From assembly GCA_032768795.1 (NCBI GenBank), contig CP136497.1, forward strand, positions 1,520,972-1,584,971: a DNA stretch of 64,000 bases, given 5' to 3'. The notes below the pieces were generated by a model. The model made no database searches. It saw only the letters and a program-made list of their open reading frames with translations, and was not told where the DNA came from. Made by a program: the position numbers and the translations under genes. Below are positions 55,336 to 64,000 of the stretch, one piece after another; position 1 is the stretch's first letter, and every line of letters begins with the position of its first letter. The DNA comes from Tremella fuciformis. Its lineage: Eukaryota > Basidiomycota > Tremellomycetes > Tremellales > Tremellaceae.

Positions 55336-57869
55336 ATGGGGAACAGCGTGATTCCCGAGTTTGAATCACCAAACAGCTCAACGACAGGTGTTTTGCGTGG
55401 AAGGTATTGCGAAATGATTCATCCGACTCCCGAGGCCTCGTCAAGCGAGCTAGCACCCGATGGGGAACGTCAAAATAAGAAGAAGAGGACTCGCCCGACT
55501 GTACGTTTTCTTTCCCCTTCGACAGAGGTACTGCTCAGGTCTGGCAACAGATCTCCTGCCTTAACTGGTAAGCTTTCCCCATCCTCCAAGCACCACGAAT
55601 TCTCAGACGCAGTCAGAAACGCAAGATTCGGTGCGACAAGGCTCGACCTTGTGCAATCTGCGTTTCCCGAAACGAAGGAAGCCTCTGTCAATATGTGGAT
55701 GACATCGATGGGCCAGCAAATAGGGCTCCTCTATCTCAAGAGCAGACCGTCAATCTTGAGCGTAGGGTCGAGTGGCTCGAATCCATGATGACTGGCCAAC
55801 TATCCGGCCTTTCTGCACTGGCAGAGGCGACAACAGCTGCGCCGGCAGTGCCGAGAATCGCCAACAGGCCGATGCAAGATCAAGCGTCTTCGGCCACGGG
55901 AGTAGACGTGGTGACACCTGAATACAACATGGTGTCCACCAATCTAGCCATTCTGGCCTCTGTCACCCGCGACCAGGCTCTGGGAAGCGGTGTTCAGCCT
56001 CCTCACCTAGGCCTGGAAAGCTCAGAGGCGGCAGTCAAAGGGGGAAAGTGGCCAGATATTCGCTTGAAGTCCCAAAGCAGCACGCGACACAGACGCGACA
56101 TCACTGACGTTGTTATTTCAATGCCCGATTCTCTCGCCTGCAAAAATCTCATCGACCTATTTTTCAAGGAGATTCAATGCTGTCGTCAGTATTGTCTTAG
56201 CGTTGAACGCTCCACTAACTGCAGGCTATTTCTTGCATGAAGGTGTTTTCAGGCAGGAATGGGCTCAATTCGAGAGTCTCAGACAAGCGGATTCTACCGC
56301 AAGTGTGGATCCTGCCTGGCTCTCGATCGCACTAGCCGTCTTGTCGTGCGTACATTAGCTTTTGATGAGTGAGTTCTGGTGAGCGTCGCTCATGTAGCGT
56401 AGGCGTTCTTCAATTTTTGCGTTGAGCAGCACTAGCTCATCCCTGACACCCGTTCGGCTGTCGCACGACCTCGTGAGCGGCCTGTGTGAGGCTCTTGAGT
56501 TGAGCTTCACTCTGGCGCAATGGATGTTCAAGCCTCAATTCCGCATTCTCCAAGCGCTGCTTATTGCAATGCCATTCGAGTAAGCCCAGTGTCACAGTCG
56601 AATCGGACCTGACTGCTAGCCTCGCAGGCTCCTACTCCGGATTTGTTGCTGGATCCGGCACGGATTGGCGCAGATGCATGTGGTTCGACGCCGCTGCAGG
56701 CATTGCCAAGGGCCTCAAGCTACATGATTTCACTGAGTTGCACAGAGAACATCCGCTACTTCGAGATCCGGCGATTCCCAACACATACAACATGTACGCT
56801 CAAGAGATTCCTCGGCGAGCATTCGCGTCTCTCCTTATGTTGGACACATTCTCCACTTATACGACATCCCTCACCGAACGACCATTCCACCCCCTGCTCT
56901 TCCCAGATGGGTCGTATACCACGCCATGTCCGCAAAACTTTCCAGAGGACTCTTTGCTCGGAGAACAGCCGGATCTCATGGAAGTCAGCGAGTTATCGCC
57001 ATTCATTTGGGAATTGCATTTATTTCGCATGTGCCGTCATATGAGGCGCATTGGCGATATGGCGGGTTTCGCCCAGTCGCGACTCCTTGAAACGGTAGAG
57101 CGGTATGACGCTGAGTTGCATCTCGATCATCAGGACTTCGAGCGAATCAAGGTGGAAAACGAGCTTTCAGAGAGTCAAACTGTGTTCTGGCTCCTCACGA
57201 ATTCGTCATTTCTCGCTCGGAAGATCAGTCTACATCGCCCTTTTCTCACCGAAAGCAAAGCACAGACCTCGTCCTCCAGTCTGCGTACTACAATCGCTGC
57301 CCAACAACTGCTTAAAACTCATCGACGACTGGTCGCTTCGTCGTACGGACGAGAGACATACTGCAGATCGCCATGGCTCTTCGCGCATCACTTCTCCGCC
57401 GATGCAGTGCTATTTATACAAGCGGCTCTATCACCTCACGATAGACAACAGCTCATCGCTATATTGATGAGCGGCAGGGCGGTGTTTGCAACATGCTCGA
57501 CTACAACACAATCCTCGGCGATCTTGCGGCATTCGATAATAATCTGCGATATAATGATTCAGGTTAGCGGGAACATCCTTGATTCAAAGCCAGAACTAAA
57601 TGTCGTAGACGCTGAGCGAGCTTGATGACATGACGTGCCCGGCCGAGCAGATGCTGCGCGAGATCCTTGATCAGGCTTTGTGCACATGGAATAAGGGGAG
57701 AAGTTCGCAGTCTAATTCGGGCGATAGTCGTGGCGCATCGACCAATACGAACGAGGAGTCTGTGGCTGGCGACCAGGCCCAGTCATCCTTTGATGGAGCG
57801 TTTTTTGGGGAAGCTGTAACAGACTTTTTACCAGACTTCAATTGGGAGGATTTGTTGAACGGCTTCTAG
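55336..57869 (+). CDS. Zn2Cys6 transcription factor with fungal-specific TF domain
   Basis: ATG 55336; the N-terminus is short and Ser-rich with basic NKKKRTRP. Two short introns then assemble the binuclear cluster C-LN-C-QKRKIR-C-DKARP-C-AI-C-VSRNEGSL-C (CX2CX6CX5CX2CX8C), followed by a coiled linker LSQEQTVNLERRVEWLESMM. The middle homology domain (PF04082 type) has NLIDLFFKEIQ, WLSIALAVLS, RRCMWFDAAAGIAKGLKLHD and RRAFASLLMLDTFSTYTTSL. The C-terminus is acidic, ending FLPDFNWEDLLNGF, a typical activation segment. A splice near 57600 removes a stop. About 760 aa. Divergent transcription from the PobA-like gene suggests it controls aromatic catabolism. Confidence 0.85.
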
Positions 57870-58172
57870 GTTGGACCTATTTCCGTCTACTTCAGCTATG
57901 GCAGCTGTTCGCGAGACGGAGCGAGAGAGGGAGAGAGTAAGTGAAGGGAGACTTCCATACACAACACGATTGCAAAATTGCTGCAGAACGGCGTGGGCTC
58001 GACGAGCGTTAAGTATCCTACGGCGCATCGTATCGTTTCTTCAAGTCTATTACGACTCAAACCCGGCAGCTATGAGGTCCGGGAACGCTCAGATGGCGGT
58101 ACTATGAATGTGGCAAGCGTCCCCGTTCATGTAGAACTCAGCACCTCCACTACACCTTCAGCCGTTGGTGCA
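57870..58172. other. Convergent intergenic region
   Basis: 303 bp with a GAGCGAGAGAGGGAGAGAG purine run at about 57919. No gene seen. Confidence 0.35.
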
Positions 58173-59390
58173 TCACGGTTTGGTATCGTTCCTCAACCGA
58201 AGAAGTCCCTTTATCAAGTCCTCCTTCTGCCAGCGATCTGCTAACGCCTGTTCTAGCATGTCAAGCTCGGTTTGCGGTGCCATGCCGCCGGGTATTGGGT
58301 GTCTCTTGTCCAGGTTGCACGGGAAAGGGTATCCTTCCGCTATCGCAGTCGTGATGGCTTTCACGCGGTGACTGGCGCTCCCTTCTTGGTCGTACAACGT
58401 CCTGATCTCATCCCAACAGGCCTCGATGATGGCAATCGTGTCCACAGAATCCATGGCGCGTCCGAATGCGCTGCTCATCTGGAATAAAGCCAGTCTGCGA
58501 TCGGAAGTGCTCTCATTGAGGCCCGCTGCGTGGAAGACAGCAGGATTGAAAAAGATGGCATCACCCACACCGAGCGGCAGGTGTACAAAGTGCTCGGCGA
58601 AGTATTGCTGATACTCCTCCCATTGATATGCCAGAAACCCGTCCTCGAACAATTGACTATAAGGGAGAAATCGGGTCGGTCCCGACTCAAGAGTTATTTT
58701 CGAATGCGCCATGGCGCCTTGGAGAGTGAGAAGCTGACTGGCTTTGTGCATGCCTCGCGGGAATTGAGCCCTGATTGCCGGTGTTTGAAACCCAAGGTGG
58801 TAGTCGCGATGAGCTGTCTGCGGCTTGCACCCTTGGCGTAAGATGTTGTGCTGTGCCGTCATCTGATATAAGGGTCCCAACCAAGCCTGGCAGACGAGCG
58901 CTAGCCAAGGATTTGAATAGTATCGCACAAATGAAGTTGGACTTCGGACCGCGTGCTTCTGGAAGGCATTCCACACCCAAGAGTTGCTTCCTCTGGCTGT
59001 CGTGAAGTGGCTATGCACAACGGTGTCGGAGGCCTCGGAAGCCACGATCTCGTCCACTACGTTATTGACGGAGTCAATCAAGTCTGTGTCGCTCTCGAGA
59101 TGTCTGATGACGAGCAAGCCGGGTCCGTCAAGTAAAGCGTGGTACCATTCGTCCTGAATCTCCTCGAGACGGGCAGAGCTGGCGTCGGAGAATGCAGGAG
59201 TTTGGAGGTCGTAGAGGGGAATCTTTGACTGGACATCTGTCGCAAGGGGGAATTGGCTGTGATCAAAGGGCTGCTCGCAAATGCGGACAAGATCTTCTAA
59301 ACGAGGATGATGTTGCACGAGTCGGGATCGCGCCGGTGACTTGACCCCATTCGGGATAACAGCATCATGAAGAGCCTCACGGGCATCCAT
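58173..59390 (-). CDS. Phytanoyl-CoA dioxygenase (PhyH)-type Fe(II)/2-oxoglutarate enzyme
   Basis: 405 aa in a single exon from ATG 59390, unusual here where most genes have introns. The iron-binding facial triad is visible: the HXD in PQTAHRDYHLGFQTP and the distal His in FFNPAVFHAAGLN. It is followed by the Arg of SDRRLALFQMSSAFG, expected to hold 2-oxoglutarate. The N-terminal region (IQDEWYHALLDGPGLLVIR) matches the PhyH start. The C-terminus is charged (WQKEDLIKGLLRLRND) with no peroxisomal SKL. The family hydroxylates lipids, amino acids or secondary metabolites; the substrate is unknown. It shares a 226 bp promoter with the divergent SDR at 59617. Confidence 0.85.
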   Translation of the reverse strand: MDAREALHDAVIPNGVKSPARSRLVQHHPRLEDLVRICEQPFDHSQFPLATDVQSKIPLYDLQTPAFSDASSARLEEIQDEWYHALLDGPGLLVIRHLESDTDLIDSVNNVVDEIVASEASDTVVHSHFTTARGSNSWVWNAFQKHAVRSPTSFVRYYSNPWLALVCQAWLGPLYQMTAQHNILRQGCKPQTAHRDYHLGFQTPAIRAQFPRGMHKASQLLTLQGAMAHSKITLESGPTRFLPYSQLFEDGFLAYQWEEYQQYFAEHFVHLPLGVGDAIFFNPAVFHAAGLNESTSDRRLALFQMSSAFGRAMDSVDTIAIIEACWDEIRTLYDQEGSASHRVKAITTAIAEGYPFPCNLDKRHPIPGGMAPQTELDMLEQALADRWQKEDLIKGLLRLRNDTKP

Positions 59391-59616
59391 GTTCGATCAA
59401 TTGGAACTTAGATGCTGGTCGTAGATGAACGCAAAGGTGGAGAAACGAAAAGCTGATGGTAACGAATCGGTGTCCGATGGAACGTTGTGATCGCTGCTGA
59501 CGTCAACGTCGATGACGACGGCACAAGGTACTCTCGTACGTCATCTTGAAGCCGCGGTCATGCATCTACTTTCATTGATGCTCTAGTGTAATGAGTCAGT
59601 ATCTAACAAACCTGTC

Positions 59617-60510
59617 ATGTCTTCGAACGCGCGAGTTGGCGTGGTGACTGGCGCGAATAAAGGGATCGGCTTCGCCATCGTCCGTCAGGCGGCCTTGAAG
59701 TATAGAGGATCTCCCCTTAACAACAACGGACCTTTGTTGATCTATCTCACGGCACGAAGCGAAGCCCGAGGTCGGAAAGCCCTTGAATCGATACACGCCG
59801 ATCCTCAGCTCAAGTCCGCTGGCGTTCTCTGCAGAGATGGTGGTCTCGTGGACATTCGCTATTTCAATCTCGACATTGACGATCCTCACTCGATCTCTCG
59901 ATTTATCCAACACCTGAACGAGTCGCATCCGAACGGGATTGACTTTATCATCAACAACGCCGGGATCGCCGCCAGTTTCTTCGGCCCTGGAGCAGTCCCT
60001 TCGGAAATTGTCGAGCCTGTCATGCACTGCAACTATTATGGAACGCTGGCGGTCACACAACAGGTGTTGCCTCATATTCGCGATGGCGGACGACTTGTCA
60101 ACATCGCCAGCTTGGCGGGACAGTTGAACGAACAGTATTCCTCCACCATCAAGGATCGCTTCCTCGACGCTCACGATCTCGAACAGATTACGCGACTGAT
60201 GGATGACTACACATCCGCAGTGCAACGTGACGACTACCACGGGAGCTGGCCGTCTAGAGCGTACGAAGTGAGCAAAGCGGGGCTGATCGGAGCGACACGG
60301 ATCATAGCTCGACAAACTGAGAGAAACGGTGCCAAGATACTCGTCAATTCATGCTGCCCTGGTTACATCACGACAGACATGAACAACGGGGCTGGGGAAG
60401 AAAGTCCTGATGATGGCGCGCAAACACCTCTACTGTTGGCGATGGGCGACATTGGAGGCAAGACGGGGGAGTTCTGGTTCCATGAGCAGATTGTCGGATG
60501 GGAGGTATAA
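59617..60510 (+). CDS. Carbonyl-reductase-type SDR
   Basis: 297 aa, single exon, ATG 59617. Residues 7-17 VGVVTGANKGIG form the NADPH-binding TGXXXGIG. FIINNAGIA is the NNAG strand, RLVNIASLAG carries the catalytic Ser, and AYEVSKAGL gives the YXXXK pair. A roughly 40-residue insertion before it (DRFLDAHDLEQITRLMDDYT) is the helix typical of the monomeric carbonyl reductase (CBR1) branch. NSCCPGYITTDMN follows the active site. The C-terminus (GGKTGEFWFHEQIVGWEV) also matches CBR-like enzymes. It reduces aldehydes, ketones or quinones. Last complete gene before the subtelomere; divergent from PhyH, possibly co-regulated. Confidence 0.88.
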   Translation: MSSNARVGVVTGANKGIGFAIVRQAALKYRGSPLNNNGPLLIYLTARSEARGRKALESIHADPQLKSAGVLCRDGGLVDIRYFNLDIDDPHSISRFIQHLNESHPNGIDFIINNAGIAASFFGPGAVPSEIVEPVMHCNYYGTLAVTQQVLPHIRDGGRLVNIASLAGQLNEQYSSTIKDRFLDAHDLEQITRLMDDYTSAVQRDDYHGSWPSRAYEVSKAGLIGATRIIARQTERNGAKILVNSCCPGYITTDMNNGAGEESPDDGAQTPLLLAMGDIGGKTGEFWFHEQIVGWEV

Positions 60511-60615
60511 TACGCCCTTCATCTCGCCTGGTCTTGTCGTCTTTGCATTTCCGCACTATGTCAGTATGCAATTGACAGCCACATTTGGCATGTACATATA
60601 TATGCAACATACAAA

Positions 60616-60875
60616 TCACTGCACAAGCACCTCGTCGCCATTGCCACCTGCATCTACGACTCGCTCGAATGGTAGCGCCAGACTACAAGCCGCGGTGCCA
60701 ACGAGCACCCCGGCGGCCACATAGACCGGTAGAGACGGTGAGAGATTGAGCAGGAAACCAGCAGTGACGGGTGCAAAGATGCTTGTGCTGCCGAAGTATC
60801 AGTCATGGACGAAGAGAATGGGCTCAGAACCAACAATCTAGAGATCGCAGCCGAAGTGCCGCATGCCGTACCTCT
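60616..60875 (-). pseudogene. C-terminal remnant of an MFS transporter gene, cut at the subtelomere border
   Basis: The minus-strand exon 60793-60616 encodes SIFAPVTAGFLLNLSPSLPV and a following hydrophobic helix (YVAAGVLVGTAACSLALPF), then a short tail and stop. This is the usual last transmembrane helix of an MFS permease. It is preceded by an intron that could start GTACGG at 60870. The sequence then changes to subtelomeric DNA exactly at GGGTTA (60876). All upstream exons are missing. Confidence 0.6.
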
Positions 60876-61092
60876 GGGTTACAGGCAGGTCCTGGGGGGG
60901 GGACTTTCTCGCGCATCGAGATTTTTTGAAATTTTTTTTTGGATTCAAAAAGTTCGACAAAAGAGCTATTCGTAAATGTAATGATCTTCCCGATCGGGTA
61001 AAAACTGACGGATTTACGGGCATCCAAAGTTGGCTGGGTATTTGACTTTGGTTGGCTGTGACGCGGTCAGTAATTGGAATATTGAGTTGATT
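60876..61092 (+). repeat. 217 bp subtelomeric block, internal copy
   Basis: Starts GGGTTACAGGC and ends GAGTTGATT. It is identical by eye, including a G9 run and T9 run, to 63544-63760 inside the telomeric tract. No coding capacity. Confidence 0.95.
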
Positions 61093-62836
61093 GTCGAAGT
61101 AAGTAGCCTAATATGGTCCCAAATATATCTGGGATGACTCTCGCATGCATCCCTGACTTCATGTAAAACGGTCCAAGGGGGGACCCTTGGAGCTCATATG
61201 GCCCAAGGGGGGACCCTTGGAGTTTGCTGGTTGTGAGTGAAATTATTTTTGTGATGTGAAGGGTGCTACTATACTCTATTTGACGAGCTGATTAAGAATC
61301 TCTAACCCATTCCCGGATCGGAGCGAAACTGGCGGAGTTAATCCCTCCGAAAGACCAGTACGTCTGCCCAAGGGGGGACCCTTGTAGCTTTTTCCGGTGC
61401 TGGATAAAATTATTCTGCAAGTCTAATGGTTGGTACTATACTCAGTTTGACGAGCTGATTCCAAATCTCTCACTCGTTTTCCGATCGGAGCAAAACTGGC
61501 CGAGCTATCCCCACCCGTAACCCAGCTCGACTGCCCAAGGGGGGACCCTTGTAGCTTTTTCCGGTGCTGGATAAAATTATTCTGCAAGTCTAATGGTTGG
61601 TACTATACTCAGTTTGACGAGCTGATTCCAAATCTCTCACTCGTTTTCCAATCGGAGCAAAACTGGCCGAGCTAACCCCACCCGTAACCCAGCTCGACTG
61701 CCCAAGGGGGGACCCTTGTAGCTTTTTCCGGTGCTGGATAAATTTATTCTGCAAGTCTAAAGGTTGGTACTATACACTATTTGACGAGCTGATCAAGAAT
61801 CTCTAACCCATTACCAGATCAGAGCAGAACTGGCGGAGTTAATCCCTCCGAAAGACCAGTACGTCTGCCCAAGGGGGGACCATTGCAGCTTTTTCCGGCG
61901 CTGGATAAATTTATTCTGCGAGTCTAATGGTCGGCACTATACACTATTTGACAAGCTGATTAAGAATCTCTAACCCATTTACTGATCGGAGCAAAAGTGG
62001 CGGAGCTATGTGCCACTTAGCATGTATTATGTGTAACCCAATATAGGCAAGTAAAACTCAGCAGACCTTCACCCCTCTGGTTTGACACAGTGGTTAGTGT
62101 CATTTCGGCCCGCTGTAGGGTGCTGTCTGCCCTAATTTGGCTGTGACTAGGTTCGATTCCTGGTTGGGGTACACTTTTTGGATCTTATGTCTGTCAAATG
62201 GCTTATTGACTTTTGCCCCCCTTGATGACTGTCTTCTTCGATTGTAATGCTTACTACTATACTCAGTTTGGCGAGCTGATTCTGAATCTCTCACCCGTTT
62301 TCCGATCGGAGCAGAACTGGCGGAGCTACCCCCTCCCGTAACCGAGCACACCTGCGCAAGGGGGGACCCTTGCAGCTTTTTCCGGCGCTGGATAAATTTA
62401 TTCTGCAAGTCTAATGGTTGGTACTATACTCTATTCAAAGAGCTGATTCTGAATCTCTCACCCGTTTTCTGAACGGAGCGAAACTGGCCGAGCTATCCCC
62501 ACACGTAACCAAGCTTGACTGCCCAAGGGGGGACCCTTGGAGCTTTTTCCGCAGCTGGATAAAATTATTTGGCAAGTCTAATGCCCATTAGCATACACAA
62601 TTTGACGAGCTGATTCCAAATCTCTCACTTGTTTTCTAATTGGAGCAAAACTGGCGGAGCTATCCCCACCCGTAACCCGGCACAACTGCCCAAGGGGGGA
62701 CCCTTGGAGCTTTTTCCGCAGTTGGATAAATTTATTTCGCAAGTCTAATGCCCATTACTATACACAGTTTGACAAGCTGGTTCCGAATCTCTGACTCATT
62801 TCTCACTTACTTGAGAACTGAGAGAGTCAAATGCAT
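61093..62836 (+). repeat. Subtelomeric satellite, ~167 bp period with dyad CCAAGGGGGGACCCTTGG
   Basis: The dyad core recurs at 61173, 61203, 61378, 61535, 61702, 61869, 62356, 62523 and 62690. Most spacings are 157-175 and four are exactly 167. Each full unit also carries AGCTTTTTCCG, CTGGATAAA(A/T)TTATT, GTACTATAC, TTTGACGAGCTGATT and GAGCAAAACTGGC. Units 61535 and 61702 are nearly identical; the others are diverged. The array is broken at about 62015-62240 by a tRNA-like unit. Confidence 0.85.
62071..62171 (+). ncRNA. tRNA-like Pol III unit inside the satellite
   Basis: A D-arm/A-box-like GACACAGTGGTTAGTGTC, a perfect B box GGTTCGATTCC with a T stem (CTAGG/CCTGG), five pairs at the acceptor ends (ACCCC/GGGGT), and a TTTTT terminator at 62175-62179. 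At about 101 nt it is too long for a plain tRNA, and I cannot form a clean anticodon arm. It could be an intron-containing tRNA, a tRNA pseudogene or a SINE head. Confidence 0.4.
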
Positions 62837-63490
62837 CTATCTACCAAACAACTCATCTGCAGTTACTAAGTTCTCATAATGCTCACTTGCTAAGTAAAGG
62901 CCAATACTATCCTCACCTTCTCCTATCTCATACCACTGATGGCTGCCATCATTATGCCGCTTGTAGACTCTGATCTTGACATTGTATGCCCCACTCAAGG
63001 CCTTAAGCATCAAGTCGTCACCCCATGTCCCCGCCTTGCCCATACGCCTGAGGTATGCACCCATTGACTCGCTTTGACTCTCTAGAAATGGGAAGAAGTC
63101 ATCTTGGAACTTCCGAGCATAAGCCACTGCTGCCCGCCTTGCTCCGAGATGTGTCAAGCGTGGTATTCCAAGTGCTTTGACTATTGCGGCGAACATGCAA
63201 TTACCATCTCCCTTGATCCAGTTCGTACGGTAGAATACCGGCTGACCGTCAAGTCGAGTAAGCTGATTACGACTTGGCAATTCGAATCGTCCTTGGACAA
63301 ATGGCTGAGTCGCTTCCTGCTGGGTTGAGACTTGAGGTAATGCTGCCGGCTCCGAATAGCCTACTTCGGCTCGTGGTACTATGCCATCGGTGACAAGCTG
63401 GGCAAACCATCGCATAGCTTGGCTCCGGTTGATTTTGTGCCGACAATGCTTATTGCCACATCGAAGAGCCATATACTCCTTGTTGTTCAT
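62837..63490 (-). CDS. OTU-type cysteine protease (deubiquitinase), probably 5'-truncated by the telomere
   Basis: 217 aa from ATG 63490. Catalytic segment WIKGDGNCMFAAIVKALG (DGNC, nucleophile Cys), then TWGDDLMLKALSGAYNVKIR and the His-containing end IGLYLASEHYENLVT, the OTU triad. The N-terminal 30 residues have CGNKHCRH, a possible half zinc finger, and a basic KINRSQAMRW. The frame stays open upstream of the ATG as far as the first telomeric repeat, 22 bp away, so the original start and promoter were probably lost at the chromosome end. The gene points away from the telomere and has no intron. Likely cleaves ubiquitin chains; biological role unknown. Confidence 0.8.
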   Translation of the reverse strand: MNNKEYMALRCGNKHCRHKINRSQAMRWFAQLVTDGIVPRAEVGYSEPAALPQVSTQQEATQPFVQGRFELPSRNQLTRLDGQPVFYRTNWIKGDGNCMFAAIVKALGIPRLTHLGARRAAVAYARKFQDDFFPFLESQSESMGAYLRRMGKAGTWGDDLMLKALSGAYNVKIRVYKRHNDGSHQWYEIGEGEDSIGLYLASEHYENLVTADELFGR

Positions 63491-63512
63491 TTGATATCGG
63501 TGAGATGAATCG

Positions 63513-63549
63513 TAGGGTTAGGGGTTAGGGGTTAGGGGTTAGGGGGTTA
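63513..63549 (+). repeat. Proximal degenerate telomeric repeats
   Basis: TAGGG, then three TTAGGGG and one TTAGGGGG, then TTA merging into the 217 bp block. Repeat length grows towards the chromosome end. Confidence 0.9.
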
Positions 63550-63760
63550 CAGGCAGGTCCTGGGGGGGGGACTTTCTCGCGCATCGAGATTTTTTGAAAT
63601 TTTTTTTTGGATTCAAAAAGTTCGACAAAAGAGCTATTCGTAAATGTAATGATCTTCCCGATCGGGTAAAAACTGACGGATTTACGGGCATCCAAAGTTG
63701 GCTGGGTATTTGACTTTGGTTGGCTGTGACGCGGTCAGTAATTGGAATATTGAGTTGATT
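63544..63760 (+). repeat. 217 bp subtelomeric block, copy embedded in the telomere
   Basis: Identical to 60876-61092 and in the same orientation. The left join uses GGGTTA shared with the telomeric repeat; the right end passes directly into TTAGGGGG repeats. Confidence 0.95.
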
Positions 63761-64000
63761 GGGGGTTAGGGGGTTAGGGGGTTAGGGGGTTAGGGGGTTA
63801 GGGGGTTAGGGGGTTAGGGGGTTAGGGGGTTAGGGGGTTAGGGGGTTAGGGGGTTAGGGGGTTAGGGGGTTAGGGGGTTAGGGGGTTAGGGGGTTAGGGG
63901 GTTAGGGGGTTAGGGGGTTAGGGGGTTAGGGGGTTAGGGGGTTAGGGGGTTAGGGGGTTAGGGGGTTAGGGGGTTAGGGGGTTAGGGGGTTAGGGGGTTA
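63761..64000 (+). repeat. Terminal telomere, 30 x TTAGGGGG
   Basis: 240 bp of perfect 8-base repeats up to the window edge, G-rich strand reading outward. The same repeat type is known from Cryptococcus. Confidence 0.98.

Overview
This window looks like the right-hand end of a fungal chromosome. The last 240 bases are 30 uninterrupted copies of the 8-mer TTAGGGGG, reading towards the right edge. Genes are dense and carry many very short introns (about 37-58 nt, GT...AG, often with a CTRAY-type branch site). The gene content is saprotrophic-fungal: several MFS permeases, Zn2Cys6 regulators, GH13 alpha-glucosidase and copper amine oxidase. TTAGGGGG-type telomeres and tiny introns fit a tremellomycete yeast (Cryptococcus/Kwoniella/Trichosporon relatives). 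The species is not identifiable from the sequence alone.

Left third (1-18.6 kb) is a nest of transposons. A Mutator-like (MULE) transposase gene, fused in one reading frame to a ubiquitin-specific protease (USP) domain and a ULP1/C48 protease domain, runs leftwards from 18032 to 3812. It is split by a complete 8.6 kb Ty3/gypsy chromovirus (4424-13044) with near-identical 513 bp LTRs and a perfect 5 bp target duplication. A second, related Ty3 element enters from the left edge, ends at 3262, and has truncated a coiled-coil gene next to the MULE gene. Both Ty3 elements carry an extra multi-exon gene ANTISENSE to pol, placed between pol and the 3' LTR. It encodes a low-complexity protein with the same CX2CX6CX10CX2CX4C cluster. 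The complete Ty3 also shows a textbook -1 frameshift site between gag and pol and a self-priming (Tf1-like) primer site.

Middle (18.6-60.5 kb) is a catabolic and transport gene region. In order it holds a TRI12-like MFS exporter, succinyl-CoA:3-ketoacid CoA transferase, an NTF2/SnoaL-like protein, an NAD-dependent epimerase-type SDR, a secreted SMP-30-like beta-propeller and an ACS-family MFS permease. Then come a divergent alpha-glucosidase / maltose-permease pair (MAL-like locus), another ACS permease, an amino-acid permease and a Zn2Cys6 regulator. The copper amine oxidase that follows has a 50 nt intron holding a 6.1 kb composite of two TRIM-like mini-elements plus a Ty1/copia element. 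Last are an SDR, a 4-hydroxybenzoate hydroxylase-like FAD monooxygenase divergent from a Zn2Cys6 regulator, a PhyH-type dioxygenase and a carbonyl-reductase-type SDR.

Right end (60.6-64 kb) is subtelomere. It contains an MFS gene remnant cut at a GGGTTA, a 217 bp block that recurs exactly inside the telomeric tract, a ~167 bp-period satellite with a conserved dyad, and a tRNA-like Pol III unit. An OTU-type cysteine protease gene begins only 22 bp from the telomeric repeats and points away from them.
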